Shown here piece by piece: positions 17,821-24,847 of a stretch of 64,000 bases of DNA (the first letter of the stretch is position 1; each line of letters opens with the position of its first letter). Source of the DNA: Duganella radicis (GTDB lineage Bacteria > Pseudomonadota > Gammaproteobacteria > Burkholderiales > Burkholderiaceae_D); contig NZ_WNKY01000013.1 of the NCBI RefSeq assembly GCF_009720825.1, positions 62,001 to 126,000 on the forward strand, written 5' to 3'. The notes under the pieces are model-generated. The model ran no database searches and was not told the DNA's origin. It saw only the letters and a list, made by a program, of their open reading frames with translations. A program made the translations under genes and the position numbers.

Positions 17821-18125
17821 CGGTACAACTTTCCTGGATTTTGAAGACTGGTGCGGCTTGTGGCCGGCACGAGGGGTACAACAGAGACGCGGATTAAACG
17901 CGTGCTAGTAGACGCGCTGCTAGCGATAGGGCGCTGGCAGGCGATAGCAGGAAAGCGGATAGGTGCAGATGCGAGATCATTCCTAGAATGTAAGCGATCC
18001 CCGCCGCAGCCGTCAAGCGAAATTGGCGGGGTTATCGTTTTTGCATGGTGCCGCCTTGCTGTGAAATCTCAATTGAACGTGCGAGGACCGCTGCTAGACT
18101 GATTGAATCTATCAAGGAGAGAGTC
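17821..18125. other. Intergenic region between leu leader and toxin-antitoxin genes
   Basis: No convincing gene is seen in these 305 bases. The promoter for the leu leader must lie here on the minus strand, but I cannot pick a clear -35/-10 pair. A hairpin with arms CCCCGCC (17999-18005) and GGCGGGG (18025-18031), followed by TTATCGTTTTT, resembles a plus-strand terminator although no plus-strand gene precedes it. An AAGGAGAG ribosome site for the antitoxin lies at the right end. Confidence 0.5.
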
Positions 18126-18338
18126 ATGGCAAGCGATCTATTGTTGAAAGATGTGCATGATATTGTCATGCGTGGCTTGGCAAAACGCGCCAAGGAGCAC
18201 GGACGGAGCATTGAGGAGCAGGCAATCGACATCCTGAGCGAAGCGTTAAAGCGTCCCGAGCGGCGATCATTTGAGGAGGTATTGGCCAGCATGCCTAACG
18301 TTGGGCACGACGATGACTTTAATGTACCCAGGCCATAA
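18126..18338 (+). CDS. FitA-like ribbon-helix-helix antitoxin
   Basis: This 70-residue protein has an AAGGAGAG ribosome site and ATG at 18126. The N-terminus (MASDLLLKDVHDIVMRGLAK) followed by RSIEEQAIDILSEAL is the FitA/Arc-type ribbon-helix-helix DNA-binding pattern. The acidic tail (NVGHDDDFNVPRP) is the usual toxin-wrapping segment. It lies 8 bases before a PIN-domain gene, the standard antitoxin-first order, so it likely neutralises the toxin and represses the operon. Base composition is visibly lower in GC than the flanking genes, suggesting acquisition by transfer. Confidence 0.85.
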   Translation: MASDLLLKDVHDIVMRGLAKRAKEHGRSIEEQAIDILSEALKRPERRSFEEVLASMPNVGHDDDFNVPRP

Positions 18339-18346
18339 GGTTGTTC

Positions 18347-18757
18347 ATGTATCTGGTCGATACCAACGTTCTCAGCGAGTTACGCAAGGGGACTCAAGGC
18401 AATCCCGGCGTAAGACAGTTTTATGCCCTGACGGCGCGGCGTGAAATGTATATCGCGGTCCAGACCATTGGTGAAATTCGACGCGGTATTGAAAATTTGC
18501 GCCAAAAGAGGCGCCACAGGCAAGCGGCCCAACTTGAGTTCTGGCTGAAATTTACCATGATGGAGTACGCAGACCGTCAACTCAGCTTTGATACCGACTG
18601 CGCGCAAGTGTGGGGCTTGCTGATGGCCCCTCAGCCACATCATCCTATCGACAAGCAAATCGCCGCGATTGCGCTTGTTTATGACCTCACGGTTGTTACC
18701 CGTAACGTATCAGATTTTTTATCGACAGGTGTCAGGCTTGAAAATCCATTTACCTAA
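18347..18757 (+). CDS. PIN-domain ribonuclease toxin (FitB/VapC-like)
   Basis: This 136-residue PIN nuclease retains the acidic residues that bind the catalytic metal: Asp5 in VDTNVLSEL, Glu43 in IGEIRRGIE, Asp82 or Asp84 in SFDTD, and Asp102 in HPIDKQIAA. ATG at 18347 was preferred over the upstream TTG because MYLVDTNVLSE is the normal family start. VapC-type toxins cleave specific RNAs, often tRNA or the rRNA sarcin-ricin loop, while FitB was described for gonococcal trafficking. The target here is unknown. The gene is co-transcribed with the antitoxin, and the pair sits between leuA and selD. Confidence 0.88.
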   Translation: MYLVDTNVLSELRKGTQGNPGVRQFYALTARREMYIAVQTIGEIRRGIENLRQKRRHRQAAQLEFWLKFTMMEYADRQLSFDTDCAQVWGLLMAPQPHHPIDKQIAAIALVYDLTVVTRNVSDFLSTGVRLENPFT

Positions 18758-18824
18758 GCATTATTTACCAGTTTTACCAGGCCTCCGGCAGTTCAGGTGG
18801 GCAAGGAGTCGGGCCGCGGAGCCA

Positions 18825-19871
18825 TTAGGCTACATTGACGCGTGCCGGGCCGGTGGCCATGTGGCCGATGACGGCGGCGTCGCCGAAGCCTTCGCGGCGG
18901 AACAGGGCCAGGACTTCGTCGACGCTGTTGGCGTCGCAGGAGACCAGCAGTCCGCCGGAGGTCTGCGGGTCGGTCAGCAGGGAGTGCTGGGCCGGGGTGA
19001 TCGATTCCGCCAGCGTGACGTCGGCGCCGTAGGCGGCCCAGTTGCGGCCGGAGGCGCCGGTGAAGTAGCCGTCGTGCGCCAGCTGTTCGACGCCCGGCAG
19101 CAGCGGGATTTTGCTCATGTCCAGATGCGCTTCCAGTTTGGCGCCGCGCGCCAGTTCCAGCAAGTGGCCCAGCAGGCCGAAGCCGGTGACGTCGGTCAGC
19201 GCGTGCACGCCCGCCAGCTCGGACAACGCCTTGCCTGGTTTATTCAGTTTGGTGGTGTTGGCGATCATGGCCTGGTAGCCTGTCGCATCCAGCTTGTCTT
19301 TCTTCAGCGCGGCCGATAGCACGCCCACGCCCAGCGGCTTGCCCAGCACCAGCACGTCGCCGGCCCTGGCGTCGGCGTTGCGCTTCACTTTCGATGGATG
19401 CACAAGGCCCATCACCACCAGACCGTAGATAGGCTCCACCGAATCGATGGTGTGGCCGCCAGCGATCGGGATGCCCGCTTCGGCGCAAATCGATTCGCCG
19501 CCCTTGATGATCTGGCCGATGGTTTCAATCGGCAGTTTGTTGATCGGCATGCCGACCAGTGCCAGCGCCATGATGGGCGTGCCGCCCATGGCATACACGT
19601 CGGAGATGGCGTTGGTGGCGGCGATGCGGCCGAAGTCGAACGGATCGTCCACAATCGGCATGAAGAAATCGGTGGTGGCGATCAGCGCCTGTTCGTCATT
19701 CAGCTTGTAGACGGCAGCGTCGTCGGCGGTCTCGATCCCGACCAGCAGTTCTTTCGGCACCGGGAAGCCGTTGGAGTTTTTCAGAATCTCGGACAGCACG
19801 CCGGGGGCGATTTTGCAGCCGCAGCCGCCGCCGTGGGAAAACGAGGTGAGTTTGATTGCGTCGTTGCTCAT
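18825..19871 (-). CDS. selD: Selenide, water dikinase (SelD/SenC), selenophosphate synthase
   Basis: The enzyme makes selenophosphate from selenide and ATP. With the start at 19871 the protein is 348 residues and the catalytic pair falls at Cys17 and Lys20 (GGGCGCK), the same numbers as in E. coli SelD. This supports the choice over the ATG at 19880, which would leave no spacer after AAGG. Cys, not selenocysteine, occupies the active site. Metal and nucleotide residues are visible in ATTDFFMPIVDDPFDFGRIA and GGHTI. It follows senB by 15 bases in the same direction, which fits the senC role in selenoneine synthesis. It could also serve SelA or selenouridine synthesis encoded elsewhere. Confidence 0.93.
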   Translation of the reverse strand: MSNDAIKLTSFSHGGGCGCKIAPGVLSEILKNSNGFPVPKELLVGIETADDAAVYKLNDEQALIATTDFFMPIVDDPFDFGRIAATNAISDVYAMGGTPIMALALVGMPINKLPIETIGQIIKGGESICAEAGIPIAGGHTIDSVEPIYGLVVMGLVHPSKVKRNADARAGDVLVLGKPLGVGVLSAALKKDKLDATGYQAMIANTTKLNKPGKALSELAGVHALTDVTGFGLLGHLLELARGAKLEAHLDMSKIPLLPGVEQLAHDGYFTGASGRNWAAYGADVTLAESITPAQHSLLTDPQTSGGLLVSCDANSVDEVLALFRREGFGDAAVIGHMATGPARVNVA

Positions 19872-19886
19872 GTTTTGCATCCTTGG

Positions 19887-20870
19887 TTAAGTCTTATGCA
19901 GCAGATTATCCACCAACTCCAGCAAAGCCGCTTGTTCGGCGGCCGGCGCGAACAGCGGCGCGCGGGCGTCGCACTGGGCGCGCAGGGTGGCGTGGAAGTC
20001 CTGGTCTTCGGCGATGCGGTCGATCAGCCGCGCCAGCGCGGCGGCGTCGCCGGGAGGGAAGTAGCCCTGGTAGTCTTCCCCCAGCATACCGCGATTGCCG
20101 CCGATGTCGCTGGCCAGCACCGGCACGCCGGCGCACACGGCTTCGATGATGACGTTGGCGCCGCCTTCCATGTGCGAGGTCAGCGCCATGGCGCGGCAGC
20201 GCTTGAGGCGCTGCCGTGTGGCCGCATGCGGCATGGCGCCCAGCCACCGGTAACGCGGCTGCTGTGCGGCGGTGGCTTGTGCGGCGGCCTCCAGCGCCGG
20301 TTCCAGCGCACCGCCGATGTGGATCAGCCGTGCCGACGGCGCTTGCACCAGCGCCGCCGCGCGCATGAAGGTGAGCGGATCTTTCTCTGGCCGCAGATGG
20401 CCGATCATGCAAATGTCCGCGTGGCGCTGCGGCCCGGTGGCAGGCCGCAGCGTGGCGGCGGACTGGTAGATCACGCGGGCCTTGGCACGCAGCGGCGCGG
20501 GCAGGGCTTGCAGGCCGTGGGTTTGCAGCACCACCAGCGCGCTCGCCTGTTGCAGCGAGCGCTGGGCGCTGGCGTCGGTGTCGATGTCGCGATACAGGTC
20601 GGTGCCGGTCAGCAGCAGGATGGAGGAGCGTTCAGGATGCGCGCGCGTCCACGCATCGAGCGAAGGCGCCGAGCGGCGGGCATGCAGGGCGATCAGCAGG
20701 TCGGGCGGCGCCGAACCGGCTTGGACATGCGCTTCGGCCGGCCATTGCTGGCTGACGGTGACGCGATAGCGCGTGCGCAGGAATCGCGCCCAGCGGCTGG
20801 CGCTCTGCCAGTTGCCGTTGTTGTTGCGCGCGGAGGCGGGACTCACGATCCAGATATGTGTTTTGCTCAC
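19887..20870 (-). CDS. senB: Selenosugar synthase SenB (GT4-type glycosyltransferase)
   Basis: SenB, described in Variovorax, forms a selenosugar from selenophosphate and a UDP-sugar. The 327-residue protein has a GT-B fold. The N-terminal half begins IWIVSPASARNNNGNWQSA, and the C-terminal half carries GHLRPEKDP and the EX7E-type donor site in EGGANVIIEAVCAGVPVLAS. The family is normally named as a trehalose- or glycosyltransferase-like protein until its neighbours are considered. Here it is flanked by selD and divergent senA, which makes SenB the best call. It starts with GTG at 20870 and lacks an obvious Shine-Dalgarno sequence. Confidence 0.9.
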   Translation of the reverse strand: MSKTHIWIVSPASARNNNGNWQSASRWARFLRTRYRVTVSQQWPAEAHVQAGSAPPDLLIALHARRSAPSLDAWTRAHPERSSILLLTGTDLYRDIDTDASAQRSLQQASALVVLQTHGLQALPAPLRAKARVIYQSAATLRPATGPQRHADICMIGHLRPEKDPLTFMRAAALVQAPSARLIHIGGALEPALEAAAQATAAQQPRYRWLGAMPHAATRQRLKRCRAMALTSHMEGGANVIIEAVCAGVPVLASDIGGNRGMLGEDYQGYFPPGDAAALARLIDRIAEDQDFHATLRAQCDARAPLFAPAAEQAALLELVDNLLHKT

Positions 20871-20904
20871 TGGTGTTTTGCTTGAAAGTGGTTACAATCT
20901 TCGC
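20871..20904. promoter_or_regulatory. 34-bp divergent control region between senB and senA
   Basis: Only 34 bases separate the GTG of senB and the ATG of senA. A TACAAT hexamer at 20893-20898 lies seven bases before the senA ATG, where it would place transcription initiation at or next to the start codon. No clear -35 match was found 16-18 bases upstream, and no ribosome site precedes either gene. A leaderless senA mRNA is therefore possible. Any regulator must bind in or into the gene ends. Confidence 0.4.
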
Positions 20905-22098
20905 ATGACTTCATCATTCAGGAACGCCACTTCGCAGCAGATGGCGGAGGCCCTTCGACATGCGAGGGATTATACGTTGTCGCTGTTCGAAAGTTTTGCC
21001 GCCGCTGGCATGGACGTGTCTTCGCGCGTGCCGCAACTGCGCATCATCAATCCGCCGCTGTGGGAGCTGGGGCATACGGCGTGGTTCGCCGAATGGTTCA
21101 TCCTGCGCGAAGCGACGTCCAGCCATCCGGCCGACGCCAACGGCCACTGCCTGTTGACCAAGGGCGACGACTGGTTCGATTCGGCCCGCGTGCCGCACCG
21201 CAGCCGCTGGACGCTGGACCTGCCCAGTCCCGGCGGCGTGAAGACTTACTGTCACGAAGTGCTGGACCGTGTGCTCGACAAACTGTCGCGCGAGGCCAAC
21301 ACCGACGAGGCGCTCTATCCCTATCGTCTGGCGCTGGCGCACGAGGACATGCACGGCGAGGCCTTCCTCTACACCTTGCAGACACTCGGCTTGCCGTCGC
21401 CGTTGCCGCAGGCGGCCGAAGTGCAGGGGGCATTTGCGCCGTCCGAGATCGGCTTCCCCGGCGGCACGCTGCAACTGGGCAGCAAGGCCGGCGCCGGCTT
21501 CACGTTCGACAACGAGCGCCAGTCGCACGGCTTCCATGTGGCGCCGTTCCGCATGGACAGCACCCTGGTGACCAATGCCCAGTATGCAGATTTCGTCACC
21601 GATGGCGGCTATGAAAACCGCCAGTTCTGGAGCCAGGCCGGCGCCGATTGGCTGATGCGTCAGGAGCGCTCGGCGCCGCGCTACTGGCAGCGCGACGGCG
21701 GCCAATGGCGCACCATGCGATTCGGGAGGCTTTGCACCCTGGCCGGCGCGGAACCGGTACGGCATGTGAATTTGTATGAAGCGCAGGCCTATTGCGCGTG
21801 GGCCGGACGCCGCCTGCCGACCGAAGCCGAGTGGGAGTATGCGGCTTTGTCGGGACATCCGGCATTCCGCTGGGGGCAATTGTGGGAGTGGACGGCGTCG
21901 CCGTTCGAGCCTTACCCGGACTTCAAGGCGGACCGTTATCTTGAATATTCCGAGCCGTGGTTCCATACCCATCAGGTGCTGCGCGGGGCTTCGTTCGCCA
22001 CGCCGTCGCGTTTTGGCTCGGCCAGATTCCGTAATTTCTACCTGCCGGAACGCGACGATATCTTTGCAGGTTTCCGCACCTGCGCCTGGCCCGGGTAG
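20905..22098 (+). CDS. senA: Selenoneine synthase SenA (EgtB paralogue)
   Basis: SenA is an iron enzyme that joins hercynine to the selenosugar made by SenB, giving the precursor of selenoneine. The 397-residue product has the EgtB layout: an N-terminal DinB-like domain with His57 (LGHTAWFAEWF) and His146/His150 (ALAHEDMHGE), and a C-terminal sulfatase-modifying domain (LPTEAEWEYA, GQLWEWTAS, HQVLRGASFATP). It clearly differs from the window's EgtB, and PPLWELGHTAWFAEWF with the GDDWFDS and RWTLDLPS segments is typical of SenA. The adjacent senB and selD make this a selenoneine cluster, although in the inverted order compared with the co-directional senABC of Variovorax. Confidence 0.92.
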   Translation: MTSSFRNATSQQMAEALRHARDYTLSLFESFAAAGMDVSSRVPQLRIINPPLWELGHTAWFAEWFILREATSSHPADANGHCLLTKGDDWFDSARVPHRSRWTLDLPSPGGVKTYCHEVLDRVLDKLSREANTDEALYPYRLALAHEDMHGEAFLYTLQTLGLPSPLPQAAEVQGAFAPSEIGFPGGTLQLGSKAGAGFTFDNERQSHGFHVAPFRMDSTLVTNAQYADFVTDGGYENRQFWSQAGADWLMRQERSAPRYWQRDGGQWRTMRFGRLCTLAGAEPVRHVNLYEAQAYCAWAGRRLPTEAEWEYAALSGHPAFRWGQLWEWTASPFEPYPDFKADRYLEYSEPWFHTHQVLRGASFATPSRFGSARFRNFYLPERDDIFAGFRTCAWPG

Positions 22099-22160
22099 CT
22101 TCGCATTTGGCGGGGCCTCTGCTATGCTTTTTGTTTTAAACCTCAAGCAAGGCGCCGTCC

Positions 22161-23447
22161 ATGAAACTGAAGCACCTCCTGATCTCCGCAGCTGTACTGG
22201 GCGTGGTTGCGCAAGCCAACGCCGCCGATCAAGTCACCGTGATCCGCGCCGGCAAGCTGGTCGACGTGGTCGCCGGCACGGTGCTCAAGGATCAGGCCAT
22301 CGTCATCACCGGCGAGCGCATTAGCGCCGTCGGCCCGAACGCCAGCACCAAGGTGCCGGCCGGCGCCCAAGTGATCGACCTGTCGTCGCAAACCGTGCTG
22401 CCTGGCCTGATCGACATGCACACCCACCTGACTTCCGATCCTTACCTGGCGGGCTACAACGCGCTGGGCGTGTCCGATGTGCGCGCCGCGCTGTATGGCG
22501 TGCGCGCCGCGCGCAAGACGCTGGAGGCGGGCTTCACCACCGTGCGCGATGTCGGCTCCAGCGGCACCGGTTTTGGCGATGTGGCGCTGCGCGATGCGAT
22601 CAACGACGGCGATTTCATCGGCCCGCGCATGCGCTCCGCCGGTCACCTGATCGGCATGAAGGGCGGCCACTGCGACGACAACCTGCTGCCGCCGGACGCC
22701 AACTTCGCCGCACGTGGCGTGGCGGACGGCCCGTGGGCCGCGCGCGCCAAGGTGCGCGAGATGGCCAAGTATGGCGCCGATGTGATCAAGATCTGCGCGT
22801 CGGGCGGCGTGCTGTCCAAGGGCGACGAAGCCGGCGCCCAGGAATACACGCTGGAAGAGATGCAGGCCATCGTCGGCGAGGCGCATAAGCTGGGCCGCAA
22901 GGTGGCCGCGCACGCGCACGGCGCCAGCGCGATCCGCGACGCCATCGTGGCCGGTGTCGACTCGATCGAGCATGCCAGCCTGATTGACGACGAGGGCATC
23001 AAACTGGCCAAGGAGCGTGGCACCTATCTGGTGATGGATATCTACGACGACGACTTCATCCTGCAAGAAGGCGAGAAGGCCGGCATCCTGCCGGAATCGC
23101 TGGAGAAGGAGCGCAAGGTCGGCCAACTGCAACGCGATAACTTCCGCAAGGCGTTCGGTAGTGGCGTGAAGATGGCCTTCGGCACCGACGCCGGCGTTTA
23201 TCCGCATGGCGACAACGCCAAGCAGTTTTACTACATGGTCAAATACGGCATGACGTCGATGCAGGCGATCCAGTCGGCCACCATTGGCGCGGCCGATCTG
23301 CTGGGCTGGAAGGACCGTGTGGGTTCGATCAGCGTGGGCAAGTACGCCGATATCATCGCCGTCAAGGGCAATGCCGCCGACGACGCCACCGAATTGACCA
23401 AGGTGTCGTTCGTGATGAAGGGCGGCGCGGTGATCCGCCAGCAGTAA
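22161..23447 (+). CDS. Exported metal-dependent amidohydrolase (imidazolonepropionase/prolidase-like)
   Basis: This 428-residue hydrolase carries a Sec signal peptide (MKLKHLLISAAVLGVVAQAN, then AAD). Amidohydrolase metal ligands are present in order: His-x-His in LIDMHTHL near residue 87, the probable carboxylated Lys in VIKICASGG, His in AHAHG and SIEHAS, and the catalytic Asp in FGTDAG near residue 340. This subgroup includes Xaa-Pro and Xaa-Arg dipeptidases and other periplasmic hydrolases. The substrate cannot be fixed from sequence. It lies 62 bases after senA in the same direction, but nothing ties it to selenium. Confidence 0.88.
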   Translation: MKLKHLLISAAVLGVVAQANAADQVTVIRAGKLVDVVAGTVLKDQAIVITGERISAVGPNASTKVPAGAQVIDLSSQTVLPGLIDMHTHLTSDPYLAGYNALGVSDVRAALYGVRAARKTLEAGFTTVRDVGSSGTGFGDVALRDAINDGDFIGPRMRSAGHLIGMKGGHCDDNLLPPDANFAARGVADGPWAARAKVREMAKYGADVIKICASGGVLSKGDEAGAQEYTLEEMQAIVGEAHKLGRKVAAHAHGASAIRDAIVAGVDSIEHASLIDDEGIKLAKERGTYLVMDIYDDDFILQEGEKAGILPESLEKERKVGQLQRDNFRKAFGSGVKMAFGTDAGVYPHGDNAKQFYYMVKYGMTSMQAIQSATIGAADLLGWKDRVGSISVGKYADIIAVKGNAADDATELTKVSFVMKGGAVIRQQ

Positions 23448-23529
23448 AGGCCCGGCGGGTCATCACGCTGGCTCGCCAAGCCATGCGGGCAGTGTAGGGA
23501 GAAGTTGTTTTTATTCTTATACTGGTCGC

Positions 23530-24780
23530 ATGCGTGTTTTTCTTCTCTTTGTACTTTTGGTGCTGAGCGCTTGCGGTGGCGGTTCCAACTCCTCCTCTGG
23601 AACCGCCGCGGGCTCTACGGCCGCCGCCTCCATCACCGTTTCCGATCCCGTCACCGTTGGCTCGCTGGCCGGGATGACTGACGCGCTGGTGGTCGGCGAC
23701 CACATCGTGGTGCGCTCTCGCTCCGATTCCTTTGTGACCGTCAATGGCCAGCCGGCGTATGCCGGCACGCGGCTTAGCGTACTGGATAAGCAAGGCAAGC
23801 TGCTGTCTTCCACCGACTACGGCTTCTCGCTGGCCGCCGGCTATACCGGCGAGTGGCTGATGATGCTGTCGCCGGATGGCTTCATCATGGTGCAAGCCAC
23901 CAAGGGCACGGCGCTGCTGCACTTCGATGCGCAAGCCAGGCCGCTGGGCAGCGCCACCGATCTGTACCCACCGGTGGCGGCGACGTCCACCACCGAATAT
24001 GCGGCGGCCGAAAACGGCGGCGCGGTGGACGGCAATGGCTTCTGGCTGGCCACTACCTTCTCGCTGTTGCCGGTCACCGACAAGACGCAGTATGTGCTCA
24101 AGCTGTGCAAATTCGATTTCAGCGGCAGGCAGCTTACGCCGCCGTTCATGATTTCCACTTCGGCCCTGCATCCGCATGTGGCGGCTGCCGGCGGTGCGGT
24201 GCTGGCAGGCTGGATGGAAGGCGGCGGCGCCGCGCTGGCCATGTGGGCCAAGGGCGCAGGCGCGCCGACCATCCGTTCGATCAATACTGGTGGTTCGCAG
24301 CCGTATCCGGTGGCGCTGAATACCTCGGGCAAGATGGGCGTGCTGTGGAACGGCAAAGCCACGACCACCAGCAGCGGTGGCGTGATGGGCGTGGCGGTCG
24401 ACAGCAATGGCGCGCCGGTGCTGCCCAGCGGCCGTACCGACCTGACGCAGGAGACCTTGTCCACGGCCTGGAATGGCAATGCGCGCGCTTCCGAGATCGA
24501 TGCACATGCCTTCAGCGGTGGCATCGCCATCGCCGGCAGCGTGGTCGGCGCCTTCAAGACCGGCGACCCGGTGGGCGATGTGCTGGTGCTGGCCGATTAT
24601 GCGGTTGGTTCGGAGCCGCTGTCGGCGCAGTCGCCAACGCTGCTGCGCTTTACTTTGCCCGGCCGCGCGGCGCTCGGCCCCGCGCCGGTGTTCCGGCAGA
24701 TGCTGTTCGCCGACCACGCCGTGCTGCTGTCCGGCGACGACAACCGTCTGCAGGCCTTCAACGTCAATCGCGGCCGTTAA
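23530..24780 (+). CDS. Hypothetical lipoprotein
   Basis: This 416-residue protein of no recognised family starts MRVFLLFVLLVLSACGGGSN, a canonical lipoprotein signal with the acylated Cys at 15. A Ser/Ala/Thr-rich linker follows, then a domain with many short Gly- and Ser-rich beta strands (LAGMTDALVVGDHIVVRSRS, and ALLSGDDNRLQAFNV near the C-terminus). The pattern suggests a beta-propeller-like fold, which is inference. It would be anchored in the outer or inner membrane. The next gene follows after 67 bases. Confidence 0.75.
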   Translation: MRVFLLFVLLVLSACGGGSNSSSGTAAGSTAAASITVSDPVTVGSLAGMTDALVVGDHIVVRSRSDSFVTVNGQPAYAGTRLSVLDKQGKLLSSTDYGFSLAAGYTGEWLMMLSPDGFIMVQATKGTALLHFDAQARPLGSATDLYPPVAATSTTEYAAAENGGAVDGNGFWLATTFSLLPVTDKTQYVLKLCKFDFSGRQLTPPFMISTSALHPHVAAAGGAVLAGWMEGGGAALAMWAKGAGAPTIRSINTGGSQPYPVALNTSGKMGVLWNGKATTTSSGGVMGVAVDSNGAPVLPSGRTDLTQETLSTAWNGNARASEIDAHAFSGGIAIAGSVVGAFKTGDPVGDVLVLADYAVGSEPLSAQSPTLLRFTLPGRAALGPAPVFRQMLFADHAVLLSGDDNRLQAFNVNRGR

Positions 24781-24847
24781 ATCACTTGCAAGCAGCACGT
24801 TGCTCATTACATAATTGAAAAATAATTATGATGATGGGGAGTGCGGC

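Noticed and set aside
17999..18041. Hairpin followed by TTATCGTTTTT as a true terminator.
   Set aside because: No plus-strand gene lies upstream to be terminated, and the loop is long. It is mentioned only in the intergenic description.
19872..19880. Upstream ATG (19880) as the start of selD.
   Set aside because: It would follow AAGG with no spacer. The ATG at 19871 gives a proper spacer and puts the catalytic residues at Cys17 and Lys20.
20905..22098. Calling this gene a second egtB.
   Set aside because: Its sequence is clearly diverged from the window's EgtB and it is adjacent to senB and selD, as expected for SenA.
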